Origin: Heloderma charlesbogerti
Taxonomy: Eukaryota > Chordata > Lepidosauria > Squamata > Helodermatidae
Length of the DNA stretch: 64,000 bases
Direction of reading: 5' to 3'
Assembly (NCBI GenBank): GCA_026122225.1
Contig: JANEZZ010001390.1
Coordinates: 124,001 to 188,000 of the forward strand
This document shows, in pieces, positions 44,668 to 56,550 of this stretch. Below the pieces are notes generated by a model, which saw only the letters and a list, made by a program, of their open reading frames with translations, was not told where the DNA came from and searched no databases. The translations under genes were made by a program, and so were the position numbers. How positions within the stretch are numbered: position 1 is the first letter of the stretch; every line of letters begins with the position of its first letter.

Positions 44668-45374
44668 TAGGGATGTCAGAGAATTTCACCACGAATCTCG
44701 GGGAGGCTGAATGCCAGCGCATTCGGCCCCCCAAAATCGGTGGTGAAATGGTCTGCCCCCCCTGCCCCCCCGGGACGGGACTTACCTTGTGCGAATGTCC
44801 CTGGCGTCGGCGGCTCCAGCGGTGGTTCGGCAACGGTGTGGCGGCAGCGGCGGCGGCCAGTCTTCTGACCGGCTGCCGCCACCGCCATTTCCAGTGGGGA
44901 AAAAAAAACACCAAAACGTGATAGGCTACATAAACATTTACATAGCCTATCACAGCTAGATTTTTAGAAAATACCGTGATAGTCTACTTAAATGTTTACG
45001 TTGCCTATCACGGCTGAGTGAAAAAAAACAACAACCACATGTACGCAAATGGTGGCGCCCATGGGCGCTGCCATTTGCGTACGCGCGGTTTTTTTTTTTC
45101 ACTCAGCCATTACAGGCTACATAAACATTTACGTAGGCTATAACGGCTGACTGTAGGGACGCAAATGGCGGCGGCTACACCTGCCGCCATTTGCAGTCCC
45201 GGCAGAACTGGATTCGCGGCCAGAGGGATGGGGCGCCTCCCCCCCGGACAGAATTCCAGGGGGGAGGGACGGGGCGCCTCCCCCCCAGCCAGAATTTTAG
45301 GGGGAGGGACGGAGCGCCTCCCCCCCACCACCAATCAACTTTCATCCAAGGTAAGGGACTTTTGTACATCCCTA
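44668..45374 (+). mobile_element. hAT-like foldback element (707 bp)
   Basis: TAGGGATG...CATCCCTA with a perfect GTTGTACA duplication (44660-44667, 45375-45382). Hairpins at 44920-44955, 44973-45015 and 45107-45145. Three G/C hairpin repeats at 45215-45335. Inserted at the 5' edge of the CR1 copy. Confidence 0.92.
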
Positions 45375-46640
45375 GTTGTACATCATGCAAATTGATGAAA
45401 CTATTTAGCATCTTTTCTTTTGCAATCACACTTAAGCCAACAACAGAAGGGTACATCTTTTACTGTGAATAAATTAAATCTGGACAAAGGAGATGGCTTA
45501 TATACACCCTTAGCTCTGCTCTTTGCATCAACATGATCTGTGTCCACTGGCCACTGGTGCTTGCCTTCATCCCCCTCTACCAATGGCACTAACACCCAAC
45601 ACCTTTTGGGTGGGTGACAGAATATTGCAGGGGGGATCAAAACTGGGAATTCCTGCTGACTGGATGTCAGCAGGTTTTGAGTACTCAGCCCTTAAAAGTC
45701 AGGGTTTGAATCCCTGTGTACTCAACCATGTTTCTGGTTCTCAAAAGGGGTGTCAACCTTCCTCCCCCATTTTTAACAGTTTCATGGCAGGCAGGAATGA
45801 TCTTTTGCTTTCTGGGAATAGCTATACCTATTGAATTTGGCCAGTTCAGATGGTGAAGATTACATTCAGACATTTCTTTATACGAACTTGTCAAAACATA
45901 CAAATTTCTTCATAAACCCAAAGGAAAGACATTGAGATTTTTAAAAAAAATCAAATGTGGGAGAAAATGAAATTGACAGATTCATCCATCTCGAGACAGG
46001 ACAGGGGTACACCTGAAACATAATGTTATACCAACTTATCAGATTTAAAATTCAGCTTGGAAATTGGTGACACTATATATCCTGATCTTGTGTTGACTTT
46101 AGGATACCAGGAATTTGGATTTCATATGGGCTCAACAATTCTCACAGAATTGTTGTGAGTTTGACTGTCTGATTACTGTCAATTGACCTAATAGTCTGAT
46201 AGAGGGTTAGCTCTATACACGGTGGTCAGACAGTCAAAGAATCTCCTATATGATGTTAGATATTGGGAAAAAGCTATTTCATTTTCCATAAATACATGTG
46301 GATAATTCTACAATGGACCGATCAACTGATGTTCCAAGGACATCCCAAGTCTCCAGAGCACTCTCATCCAAATGGAACCGGTCCAGGTACTGCTGCCTAC
46401 ATAACTTCCCAAAGCATTCTCTGAAAGGAGGAGGGCATAACATTCATTATAGGACTCATATTAACCATGGTTTTCAAAGTTGAAGTGAAGTGAAAACAAC
46501 TGAAATCCAAAGATTTTGGATTAACAGGAATGTGGGTCCTGACTACTGTTCTCCTTTGTCTATACTGTTTGTTTGTTTGTTTCATTCACATTGTTGCATT
46601 TAAATGAACTTGGAGACCTGCCATTGACAAGAAGGGTTTC
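45375..46640. other. IGHV intergenic sequence
   Basis: No gene seen. 45680-45860 and 45960-46240 resemble spacer sequence at 10240-10440, 10550-10770 and 48700-49100 (for example 'gggagaaaatgaaa...gacagattcatccatctcgag'). Confidence 0.5.
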
Positions 46641-46680
46641 TCCTGGTTTCCTGGTTTTTGATTCACTTCCACTCACTGTG

Positions 46681-47110
46681 CCACTTGCACAGTAATACAT
46701 AGCTGTGTCTTCAGGTTTCAGGTTGTTCATTTGCAAATACAGCAGGCTCTCTGAATTTTCCCTGGAGATGGGGAAATGCCCTTTCACCCTCTCAGCATAA
46801 TATACTGAGTCTCCACGAGGATTTATCTGTGTGAGCCATTCCAATCCTTTTCCAAAAGCTTGTCTCACGGTCTCACCCAGTTCATATAAGAGCTGCTGAA
46901 GGTGAACCCAGAGGCTTGACAGGAGAGGTGGAGGGAATCTCGGGCCCCTTTACATCCCCTCCGGTCTCTATGAGCTGGACCTCTGATTGGAGACCTGGAA
47001 CAAAATGAACAAACAAACATTTAAAGAGATCTGCTGTATATTACAGCCCGGAATGTGCCATTTCTCCATCGATAGGAGAAACATTACCTCTGAAAACTAC
47101 TAAAAAGACA
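46681..47110 (-). pseudogene. IGHV pseudogene, VH3-like, chimeric 5' end
   Basis: The V exon (46681-46994) retains FR2-CDR2 ([20 protein letters not shown]), FR3 ([18 protein letters not shown]) and the heptamer CACAGTG (46674-46680). An 8-bp tandem duplication (GTGAGACC/GTGAGACA near 46865-46880) and a 1-bp loss in FR1 (near 46937) break the frame. The 23-bp spacer has gained a direct CCTGGTTT repeat, pushing the nonamer to about 31 bp. Only the 3' part of a leader exon remains (47088-47110). It is fused to the intron and acceptor of another V unit (47111-47202, TTCCAG|GTATCTGACTGGA), as if a deletion joined two neighbours. Confidence 0.82.
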
Positions 47111-47202
47111 TCCAGTCAGATACCTGGAACAAAAGACACTGTAAAGAGACACTACTGCATATTAACCCCTGACATACGAATGTCATTTCTCTGTATCTGA
47201 AG

Positions 47203-48448
47203 TAGGGATGTACAAAATCCCCCTTACCTGGCTCCGCTGGGTTCCGCTGGGGGGGGAGGCGCTCTGTCCCTCCCCCCGGAAACCTTGCTGGCCGGCCCCG
47301 CTCCACGGGGATTCCTCAGAGCCGCCGGCTGGATCTGCCAGCAGCCGGACATCCGACCACTGGCTAGCAGGAACGCAAATGGTGGTGGCTGTAGCTGCCG
47401 CCGTTTGCGTCCCTGTAGTCAGCTGTGATAGGCTACATAAAGACTTACGTAGTCTATCACGTCTGGCTTAAAAAAAAAAAACGCGTACCCAAATGGCGGC
47501 GGCTATAGCCGCCGCCATTCGCATTCCTTATTGTTGGCTGTCTTAGTCTACATAAATATTTACGTAGACTAAGACAGCGAAAATAAGGGGGAACGCAAAT
47601 AGTGTCCGCTACGCTACTGCGTTCCCCTTATTTTCGCTGTCTTAGTCTACGTCAATATTTACGTAGACTAAGATGGCCAAAAATAAGGAACAAAAATGGC
47701 AGCGGCCATAGCCACTGCCATTTGTGCATGCAGTTTTTTTTTTTTAAGCCAGACGTGATAGGCTATGTAAGTCTTTACGTAGCCTATCACGAAAGGGGGA
47801 AAAAAAAAGACTGCAAATGGTGGCGGCGGCGGCAGCAGCCGGTCAGAAGACCAGCCGCCGCCACCGAAGCCGCCGCTGGAGCCGCTGCCGCCCGGAAGAT
47901 CCGCCCCAGGTAAGTCTCATCCCAGGGGGGATCGGCAGGGGGGCGGGGGGTGGCAGGCCATTCCTCCTCGCCCGGACAGAAAAAAAACAGAAAAAAAAAC
48001 ACGTACACAAATGGAGGAGGCTATGGTCATCACCATTTGCATTCCTTCTTTTTGGCCATCTTAATCTACATAAATATTTACGTAGACTATGACGGCGAAA
48101 ATAAAGGGGAATGCAAATGGTGTAGCGGGTGCTATTTGCATCCCTTTTTGATTCCCCATTTTAGCCTATGTAAATATTTATGTAGGCTAAAACAGCAAAA
48201 AAAAGGGAACGCAAATGGCGACTGCCATAGCTGCCGCCATTTGCGTACTCTGGTTTTATGTGGTTTTTTTTGCCTGTAGGCTGCCCAGCAGCCGGATGTC
48301 TGGCTGCGGGTGGCCCCGGCCAGCGGCTCCGTGGAAGCTCCACGTAGTAGAGCCGGCCAGGTTAGGATTTCGGGGGAAGGTGCGGAGCACCTCCCCCCCC
48401 TCCCCGAATCACCCCGTCAACAAGGTAAGTGACTTTCGTACATCCCTA
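47203..48448. mobile_element. hAT-like foldback element with two R-type ends (1246 bp)
   Basis: It begins TAGGGATGtacaaaatccc and ends AAGGTAAGTGACTTTCGTACATCCCTA, so both termini are R type. Multiple hairpins (47425-47465, 47545-47580, 47640-47670, 47755-47795). A partial L-end segment (47815-47975, including ccccaggtaagtc) lies inside without its terminus. No 8-bp flanking duplication, consistent with rearrangement between copies. Confidence 0.8.
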
Positions 48449-49456
48449 CATTTCTCCAGATGTGAGTTTCCCCTGGCAGAACTCTCCCCGGACTAGACCT
48501 CAGGGAGTTTGCCCATCCCTACCTGAAGCTACCATGGATTGAATGTAGGAGCTTCTGCGGCAAAGCACGTGCTCTACAACTGAGCTAACACCCCTGATTT
48601 CCATTCCAGGCACCTTCTGGGCATGCAGTGAAACATTCATGTGGGAAAAAGCAAAACTGGGAGAGTCATCCATCCAGGCCCACAGCATTGAGTGTTAAGC
48701 TCTAAAAAAGCCCGGGTTGAATTCCTATGAATTCAGCTGTGTTTGATGTGCCGATCTGGGGTTGCCACCTCTTTTTTTCTAAGACACTCCTCATCTTTAC
48801 CAGGAGCGACATGACAGGCAGGTAAAACATGGTCCTCGCCATGATGGGATTAGCTAAATCTCTTGAATTAGACTTTTGTGATTGGTGAAGATTTCATTAA
48901 GTTTCTTTTTGAGAAGAACTTATAAAAATTCAGAAATATATTCATAAAAGGGATGGAAAGATTCTCAGATTTAGTTTTTAAAAGATGGAATGTGGGAGAA
49001 AATAAAACTGACAGATTTGTCCATCTCAAAGAATGAGTACACAGAACCTAAAAGTTTACAGATGTGCCTGATTTAAAGCTAAGTTTGGAATTGGTAGAGA
49101 CTTGTGATAATGTAATCTCAGTTTAGGAATCAGCAGAACTTGCCAAATTAGCAAGCAAAAACATGAACAGGAGCACAGGTTTTGAGTAAGGCCTTTCTTT
49201 TTAAAGTGCATTTACATGTTTGGGAATGGGGGGTAATGGAAGCAAGTGTGCATTTGGGTTCATGTTTTTTAAACAATGTGCACGCTTCCCACTCAAAAAT
49301 GTATACTTCTCCCATTCAGAGAAGAAAAGACCAGAATCAGAATAAGCTGAAACAAGCTTTCAGGAGGAAACTGGAGATCGCCAAGGAGTTTGAGCCACAT
49401 TTGTCCTCCTGTCCCTAGAAACAAGATGCACTGGTGTCCTCATCTTGGGGTAACTC
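48449..49456. other. IGHV intergenic sequence with a SINE-head stub
   Basis: No gene seen. 48525-48605 is antisense to a tRNA-like SINE head (gttagctcagttgtagagcacgtgctttgc on the minus strand). 48700-49060 matches the spacer at 45690-46000. Confidence 0.5.
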
Positions 49457-50390
49457 TAGGGATGTACGAAAGTTCCACCATGGATCTCAGGGAGGCCTAA
49501 TGCCAGCACATTCGGCCCCCCAAAATTGGTGGTGGAACGGCCCACCCCCCCCCGGGACGGGACTTACCTTGGGCAGATCTTCCTGGTGACAGCGGCTCCA
49601 GCAGCATCTCCAGCAGTGGTTTGGTGGCGACAGCTGCGGCAATCGGTCTTCCAACCGGCTGCTGACACCGCCATTTCCAGGTTAAAACAAAAACAAAAAA
49701 ACATGATAGGCTACATAAAGATTTACATAGGCTATCACAGCTAGGTTTTTTAAAAAATGTGATAGGCTACGTAAATGTTTACGTAGCCTATTACGGCTGA
49801 GTTAAAAAAAAAAAACACGCGCGTACGCAAATGGCGGCAGCCATGGCCACCGCCATTTGAGTTCCTTATTATGGCACGTCTTAGTCTATGTAAACATTTA
49901 CGTAGACTAAGATGGCGAAAATAAGGGGAACGCAAATAGCGTAGCATCTACGCTATTTGTGTTCCCCTTATTTTCGCCATCTTAGTCTACGTAAATGTTT
50001 ACGTAGACTAAGACATGCTAAAATAAGGAAGGCAAATGGTGGAAGCCACGGCCGCCGCCGTTTGAGTACGTGCATTTTTTTTTTAAGTCAGCAGTGATAG
50101 GCTCCGTAAACATTTACGTAGCCTATCATGGCTTACTGCAGGGATGCAAATGGCGGCGGCTATGGCTGCCGCCATTTGCGTCCCTGCTAGCCAGCAGCCG
50201 GATCGCTGGCTGCTGGCGGAGTCGGCCGGTGGCTCCCCAGAATCGCTGCAGAGCACAGCTGGCCAGAATTCCGGGGGGGGGAGGAACGGAGCGCTTCCAC
50301 CCAGCGAGGATTCCGGGGGGAGGGATGGAACGCCTCCCCCCCAACCATAAACATAATTCGCGAAAGGTAAGTACCTTTCGTACATCCCTA
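49457..50390 (+). mobile_element. hAT-like foldback element (934 bp)
   Basis: It starts TAGGGATGtacgaaagttccacc, which blends R-type tip sequence with the L region, and ends CATCCCTA. Flanks GGTAACTC / (A)GTAACTG suggest a duplication offset by a base. Core palindrome 49700-50125 with tagtctatgtaaacatttacg hairpins in the middle. Confidence 0.83.
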
Positions 50391-52937
50391 GTAACTGTAG
50401 CTTAATGTAGGGATAGGTGAGCCAGCGATGTTTGAGTTAGTGAAGATTCTCTGAACATCAGCTCATTGCTCATCTCTCCTTGATTTCTGCTCACGATAGT
50501 GCCTAGGGGAACACTGTGTAAAATTAACAGCTGTTTAATGTGGAAGTTGTACAAATCTGTCCCAAAATTGTACGAATTTCCAAAATTGTGCAACTTTTCC
50601 CCCATAGACTAATGCTTGGTTGATTGTCAATGTCTTCATTTTTGCGAAAATTGCCCATTTTGATAATGTTGTGCATTTTTCAAATACATGTTTCATGAAT
50701 GTGGACATAAGTTTGGGAATTTCCAAAAATTTTGGAGAAAATGCACTCCCACCTATGTTCAGAACTACAAGCAGGGCATATTTGAGTGATCTGTGAACTC
50801 AAACAAAATTATCATACCTCCTTTGGTTAATGGGAATTTCGGTTTTATATGCCCACAGCACTTCCCAAACAAGGATTGGAAGTTTGACTGTCTGATGAGT
50901 ATTGATGGGTTGATCGTTCTGGTAGTCTGAAAGAGACAAATGAAATACATGATGTTGGGGATCTGTCAAAAGAACTGTCATGCTTCTGGAATGGGTAATT
51001 CAACTACTGTGTGATCTAAGATATGTACCCTGCAGATGTTTGGGTGAGAAACAGAAGAATGAAAATCTTGAAATGTTAAAGGATAAGGAGTGCTGAGATT
51101 TTTGAGCTCCTGTTAACTCATAATGGGTCTAAAGCTGTGGCTCCCTGGGCAGGTGTCCGCTGATCTTGCTGAAGGAGTGTTGGTTTGCTTCCACAGTGTT
51201 CCTTTCGTGGGCTTGCATGCAAGGCAAATATTCTATGAACATCACAACTATCACAACATCACCCCCTATGGGGGCCGCCATTAGCCGTACGCGCTTTTTT
51301 TTTTAAAGTCACCCGTGATAGGCTACGTGACGATTTACGTAGCCTATCACGGCTGACTTTGCAAATCTAGCTGGAAAATGCTATATAAAATATAAAAAGC
51401 AGGAAAATGGTCCCAGGATGGCATGTTGAGAACCTGGAAAAATAATCCCAGGCAACCTGCACATATGGGAAAGCAAAACAGAAAGCTGCCATAAGGTTCG
51501 GGAAACTGAAACTTAAAGGAGCATCAGAGAGAGTAATGGTGGTGTGGGAATCTCTTGGGTAGTCAAATTCTTGAGGGACGAGAAGAGTGTCTATTTTCAA
51601 GCCAACTGCTAAGGAAACCACCAGCCGCATTGTCAAAACCTCACAATGTCATGCTCTGGTGCCTGTTTTATTTCCTCCACTGCCAATGGAAGTTTCTGAT
51701 CTTTATACCTTTGCTGCCTTCTTGTGAGAACCAGGTGAAGGGAACCTTTCAGTAGAGACAAGGACAATGTTTTTCTGAGCCGTCCTAGGAGAAGGATTGG
51801 GGGGATGGTATTTCAGTTCACCTCAAAATGCAGGCTTTACAAGCTCCTAAATTACACTCAGCAAGGACTGAAACTGGAGGAAACTAGAGGAATATTGACA
51901 AGTAGGGCTTCTTCAAATGCAGCTTTTATGCTGCTATTGAGGCTGGTTTCTCACAGAAGGTTGCCAGTCCTTCAGATGACGTTATTAGTCCCCAGGGAGT
52001 GGCCCAGACTAAATGACCTTCATAGCATTTTTTAAAAGATTGGAGATAATGAGCTATCAAATTACAGCTTTTGAGTTCCCTCATGGAATAGGGAAAGTTG
52101 CAATAAAAGGAAGGAAAGGGGGCGGGGAGAAGCATATGTAAAGGGACTCCTTCATGACCCTGCATTTAAAATGGAAGCAGAATGCCCCATTTTAAATGCA
52201 GGATTTTAGGCTGGTGTAGAGATGCTCAACCTCTCTTGTAATGTAATAAAGGGTCATTGCTCCATGATATTTTATAGAGGCAATGAAAATGGCTATGGTG
52301 TGAAGGGTGATCCCAAGGGATGAAAGGTGGCTTACGACTTCTCCATCCTGAGAAGGGGATTACTCCCATGACAGGCTGGGCCACTGCTGGGGTTTCCACC
52401 CTGTCCCATGCAAAGTACTGGTGTCAATCCATTCACTTGCATCTCAGTAAGAATAAGCTGCAGGGAGATGGGTGGATGGATAATTCTTCCCCCACACACA
52501 CTGTTAGATTGACTTGAAAAAGTTGTGCAGATCTTCATTTCCCTCAAAACAACATTTGATTGCCTGTAGCAATTGTATCGAACTCACCCAGGAAAGAATG
52601 TAGGCTTGCTTCCAAATGGTTCTACCTCTGGGCTTCTATATGAGTAAAATATTCTGAAGACCTCAATATCCTCCAGACCACTTTCATCCAGAGGACCCAG
52701 ACCTTATCACTTTTCACCGCTTAGGCTGAAGAGAGGAGTGCATAAAACTAGTTGCAGGACTTGGATTTAAGGTGATATTGAACGTTAAAGTCTGTGAAAT
52801 AAAATCAACTAAACCACAAAGATTTTGGATCAACAGGGCTGTGGAAACAGGTGACTGTAATCCTGTTCCTGTCTTTTTCCCATCCAAACTTCGGCGTTTT
52901 TATCAACCTGGACTGGGTAGCTGCTATTCACAAAGCG
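50391..52937. other. IGHV intergenic spacer with small repeat stubs
   Basis: No gene seen. 51262-51372 is an internal stub of the hAT-like family (cgtacgcgc, gataggctacgtgacgatttacg hairpin) with no termini. 51395-52225 is collinear with 58265-59120. 52155-52225 holds the palindromic tip related to 22444-22515. Confidence 0.55.
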
Positions 52938-52976
52938 GCTTTTGCTCTGGTTCCATATTCACTTCCTCTCACTTTG
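52938..52976 (-). other. V recombination signal, 23-bp spacer, degraded heptamer
   Basis: Plus GCTTTTGCT (52938-52946), 23 bp, CACTTTG (52970-52976). The coding heptamer is CAAAGTG, so its third base is lost. Confidence 0.68.
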
Positions 52977-53242
52977 CCTCTTCCACAGTAATACATAGCA
53001 GTCTCCTCAAGTTTCACAGCATTCATTTGCAAATACATCAGGCTGATCGAATCAACCCTGAAGATGGAGAATTGTCCCTTCACTTTATCCAAGTAAGAAA
53101 TGAGAGATGAACTGGTACATGTGTATGCCATGCATTCCTAGGCTTTTTCAGGAGCTTGTCCCATCCAGCTCATGACATCGTTGCTGAAGCTGTGCCTGGA
53201 GGCTTCTTAGGAGAGGTGGATGGACTCTCCATGCCTTTTGAC
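52977..53242 (-). pseudogene. IGHV pseudogene, VH3-like, truncated by a hAT-like element
   Basis: FR3 is readable ([37 protein letters not shown]). In FR2 the Leu codon before EW is TAG and the Trp is Cys. The first-cysteine region reads TCC TAA GAA, losing the cysteine. FR1 stops at 53242, where a hAT-like element begins. No leader is found on the far side. Confidence 0.85.
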
Positions 53243-54370
53243 TAGGGATGGACGAAAGTCCCTTACCTGTCCTCGAAGCTTGCTTCACGGTGGGGGGGAG
53301 GTGCTTCGCTTCTCCCCCTGAAGTTCATGCGATAGGGGGGGAGGCGCCCCGCCTCACCCGGCCGAAATTCAGGCCGGGGGGGAGGTGCCCTATCCCTCGC
53401 CGGTGAAATTCAGGCCGGGTAGAAGCGCCCTGTTTACCCGGCTGCGAAAAAAAAGTAAAAAAAAAAAACGCCCCCGTCATAGGCTGCGTAACGATTTACG
53501 TAGCCTATCACGGCTAGATCTGCAAAGTCAGCCATGATAGGCTATGTTAATCGTCACGTAGCCTATCACAGGTGACTTAAAAAAAAAGAAAAGTGCGTAC
53601 GCAAATGGCGGCCCCCATAGGGCACTGCCATTCGTGTTCCTTATTTGGTCCCTGTAGTCTACGTAAAGATTTACGTAGACTACGGCGAAAATAAGGGCAA
53701 CGCAAATAGCGTTCCCTTATTTTCGCCGTAGTCTACGTAAATCTTGACATAGACTACACGTGCCAAAATAAGGAACGCGAATGGCGGCACCCATGGGCCG
53801 CCGCCATTTGCGTACACGCTTTTTTTTTTTTTCAAAGTCACCCGTGATAGGCTACGTGACGATTTACGTAGCCTATCATGGCTGACTTTGGAAATCTAGC
53901 CGTCATAGGCTACGTAAATTGTCACATAGCCTATCACGGGGTTTTGTTTTTATTTTACTTTCGGTTGTGTTTTTTTTGCAATGGCGGCGGCAGCAGCCGG
54001 TCAGGAGACTGGCCGCCCCCCCCGCCCCCCCGAAACGCCGCCGAACCAAAGCCCGGGCCCGCCGCCAAGAGGGACATTTGGCCACGGTAAGTCCCATCCT
54101 GTGGGGGGGGCGGGGGGCCTGCGGAGAATTTCCCCACCAATTTCAGGTGGGAAATTTTGCGTTCCTTATTTTGGCACGTCTTAGTCTACGTCAAGATTTA
54201 CGTAGACTGAGAGGGCAAAAATAAGGGGAACGCAAATAGCGTAGCGGACTTTTGCGTACGCGCGGTTTTTTTTTTTAAGTCAGACGTGATAGGCTACGCA
54301 AACATTTACGTAGCCTATCATGTCTTTTTTTTTCTCTTTTAACTGGAAATTGCGGCAGCGGCTTTTTACA
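53243..54370. mobile_element. hAT-like foldback element, R-type start, right end lost
   Basis: TAGGGATGgacgaaagtccc... at the left. Palindromic core 53470-53940 centred near 53705. It then runs through an L-type region (gaccaagacct-type ggtaagtcccatcc at about 54085) and further hairpins (54180-54210, 54285-54322), and fades out by about 54370 without CATCCCTA. It looks like a composite of two copies. Confidence 0.75.
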
Positions 54371-55039
54371 CTTTTCAGTATAAAACGGATAGGAAAAACT
54401 TGAGATCCAAAAATGTTCTTACCCTAAGGTGGATTTGTTGGCCTTTTTGTATCTTCTACATTTTCATGAATGTTTAATCCCAATAAGATAAATACAACTG
54501 TGAGCCCTAATTTATGGGCCAGTACATAATAATAGCTATCGGGGAATTCATACACATACAAGTTATAAAGATGCATTGATTTTAGAATTTCGGAACTTCT
54601 TATTAGAAGCTCATCAGGACTTCTAGCATATAGGCTTCAGGATAGTAGTCATTGGTAGCCTTATTCTCCATAGATTTGTCCAACCCAGTTTTTACGAGTT
54701 TGACTGAGTACTGTGAATGGACCTAATACTCTGGAAGTGTCCAAGGATGCCTATTAGATGTTGGGGATTGGGGGTGGGCGTGGGGAAACCATTACCTCCC
54801 TTGAAGGACTGTGGATGGTGTTTGAATGGGACATTCAACTGCTTTGGTGATCTCAGGTGAGTCTTCAGTAGATGTCTGAATGAGTAATAACCATTTGTGA
54901 ATGAATGTAGGAAGATATACAGAGGAGAGCGGAGAGCTTTTGAAATGGTGTGAACTGGTATTAAGCCTGAAGCTGTGGCTCTCTGGGCAGGGATTCTCTG
55001 ACCCTGCTGAAGGAGTGTCAGTTTGCTTTTTTCCCAGCA
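54371..55039. other. IGHV intergenic sequence
   Basis: No gene seen. 54690-55020 resembles the spacers at 10740-10940 and 51060-51200 (for example 'ctggaagtgtccaaggatg'). Confidence 0.45.
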
Positions 55040-56211
55040 GGTTGTCTCACCCAGTGCATGCCATAGCTGCTGAATCTGAATCCGGAGGCTTGACAGGTGA
55101 GACGGAGGGACTCCCCAGGCCTTTCGACATCCCCTCCAGACTCAATCAGCTGGACCTAGGGATGTCAGAGAATTCCACCCCGGATTTCGGTGAGGCCGAA
55201 TGCCAGTGCATTCAGCCCCCCGAAATCTGTGGCGGAACGGCCTGCCACCCCCTTCCCCCCCGCGGATCCCCCTCTGGACGAGACGTACCTGGGGCGGATG
55301 TTCTGGGCGGTGGTGGCTCCGGCGGTGGTGGCAGCGTTGCCGGCTGTGGCGGCTGGTCTTCTGACCAGCTGCCGCCACCGCCGTTTGCAGTCTGGAGGTG
55401 TTTTTTTTTACAGAGATGTGATAGGCTACGTAAAGATTTACGTAGTTCCTCCCCCCCCAGAATCCTCAACGGGGGGGGAGGCAATCCGTTCCTACCCCTC
55501 GGAATCCTCGATGGCCGGCTGTGCTCCGTGGTGGCTCGACGGAGAAGCTGGCCAGGCCCAGGCCAGAGGTGTCCACAGCCAGATTTCTGGCTGCGGAGGG
55601 CTCTGTGTAAAAAAACCCACTGCGTACACAAATGGCGGAGGCTACGGCTGCCGCCATTTGCGTTCCTTTTTTTCGCTGTCTTAGTCTACGTAAATATTTA
55701 CATAGGCTAAAACGGCAAATCAAAAAGGGACGCAAATAGCGCATGCTACGCTATTTGCATTCCCCTTTATTTTCTCCGTCATAGTCTACGTAAATATTTA
55801 TGTAGACTAAGACAGCCAAAAATAAGGAACGCAAATGGCGGCGGCTCTAGCCTCCACCATTTCCGTACATGGTTTTTTTGTTTGTTTGTTTTTACCCAGA
55901 GCCCTCTGTGGCCCGAAATCTGGCTACAGACGTCTCTGGCCTGGGCCTGGCCTCTCCCCCGTCGAGGATTCCGGCGGGAGGGACAGAATGCCTCCCCCCC
56001 CTCCATCATCATAATCCGCGGAAAGGTAAGTGACTTTCGTACATCCCTAGTTGGACACCCCATCGAACACCTGGAGCAAAGGCATTTTAAAGACACCTGC
56101 TGCATATTGACCCCTAAGTATTCTGTTTCTCAGTATTTGACAGGAGAAAAGGTAGCTCTGTAAACTGCTACAAAGAAACCACATTGAAGCCAACGTATCA
56201 TTTTTCCTTCT
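55040..56211 (-). pseudogene. IGHV pseudogene, VH3-like, V exon split by a hAT-like insertion
   Basis: Only FR1-CDR1 and the start of FR2 remain of the V exon (55040-55156), in good condition (CQASGF-type codons, ctgctgaatctgaatccggaggcttgacag). A hAT-like element (55157-56049) splits the exon near its first mature codons. The exon start and acceptor CTCCAG|GTGTTC (56050-56075) and the leader (56166-56211, MIRWLQCGFFVAVYR) lie beyond it. The leader donor GT is mutated to CT, and the 3' half of V, FR3 and recombination signal are missing. Confidence 0.82.
55157..56049 (+). mobile_element. hAT-like foldback element inside a VH exon (893 bp)
   Basis: TAGGGATG...CATCCCTA, flanked by GCTGGACC / GTTGGACA (6 of 8), a duplication of VH FR1 sequence. 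Hairpins at 55417-55445 (incomplete), 55680-55712 and 55780-55812. Octamer and cgcaaatggcgg segments present. Confidence 0.87.
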
Positions 56212-56463
56212 CCAGCTTTGAGAGGAAGTGACTGAAAATTCTTCACACACATGCAGGACCTGTACCTGCATGTGCAGCTGTGTCAGGGAGAGTGTAGGGC
56301 TGCTTTAAAGAGGAAGCTGTCTGTGAATTTATGCGCACGTCCGGAAAAAAGAATAGCATGCATGGAGTACACATTTTGGAAGATGAACAAGAAGTGCTGG
56401 CCATAGATATTGAAAGAACAGAACAGAACAGGTGGAACAGAACAGAATAGGTCCCTGCCTGCT

Positions 56464-56465
<2 letters not shown>

Positions 56466-56514
<49 letters not shown>
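56466..56514. repeat. (TATC)n microsatellite
   Basis: About 12 units, upstream of the split VH3-like pseudogene, in the same relative position as at 13700 and 60499. Confidence 0.95.
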
Positions 56515-56515
<1 letters not shown>

Positions 56516-56550
56516 CAATGGTTTCTAGGGCAATTTTTAGGGCTGAAATC

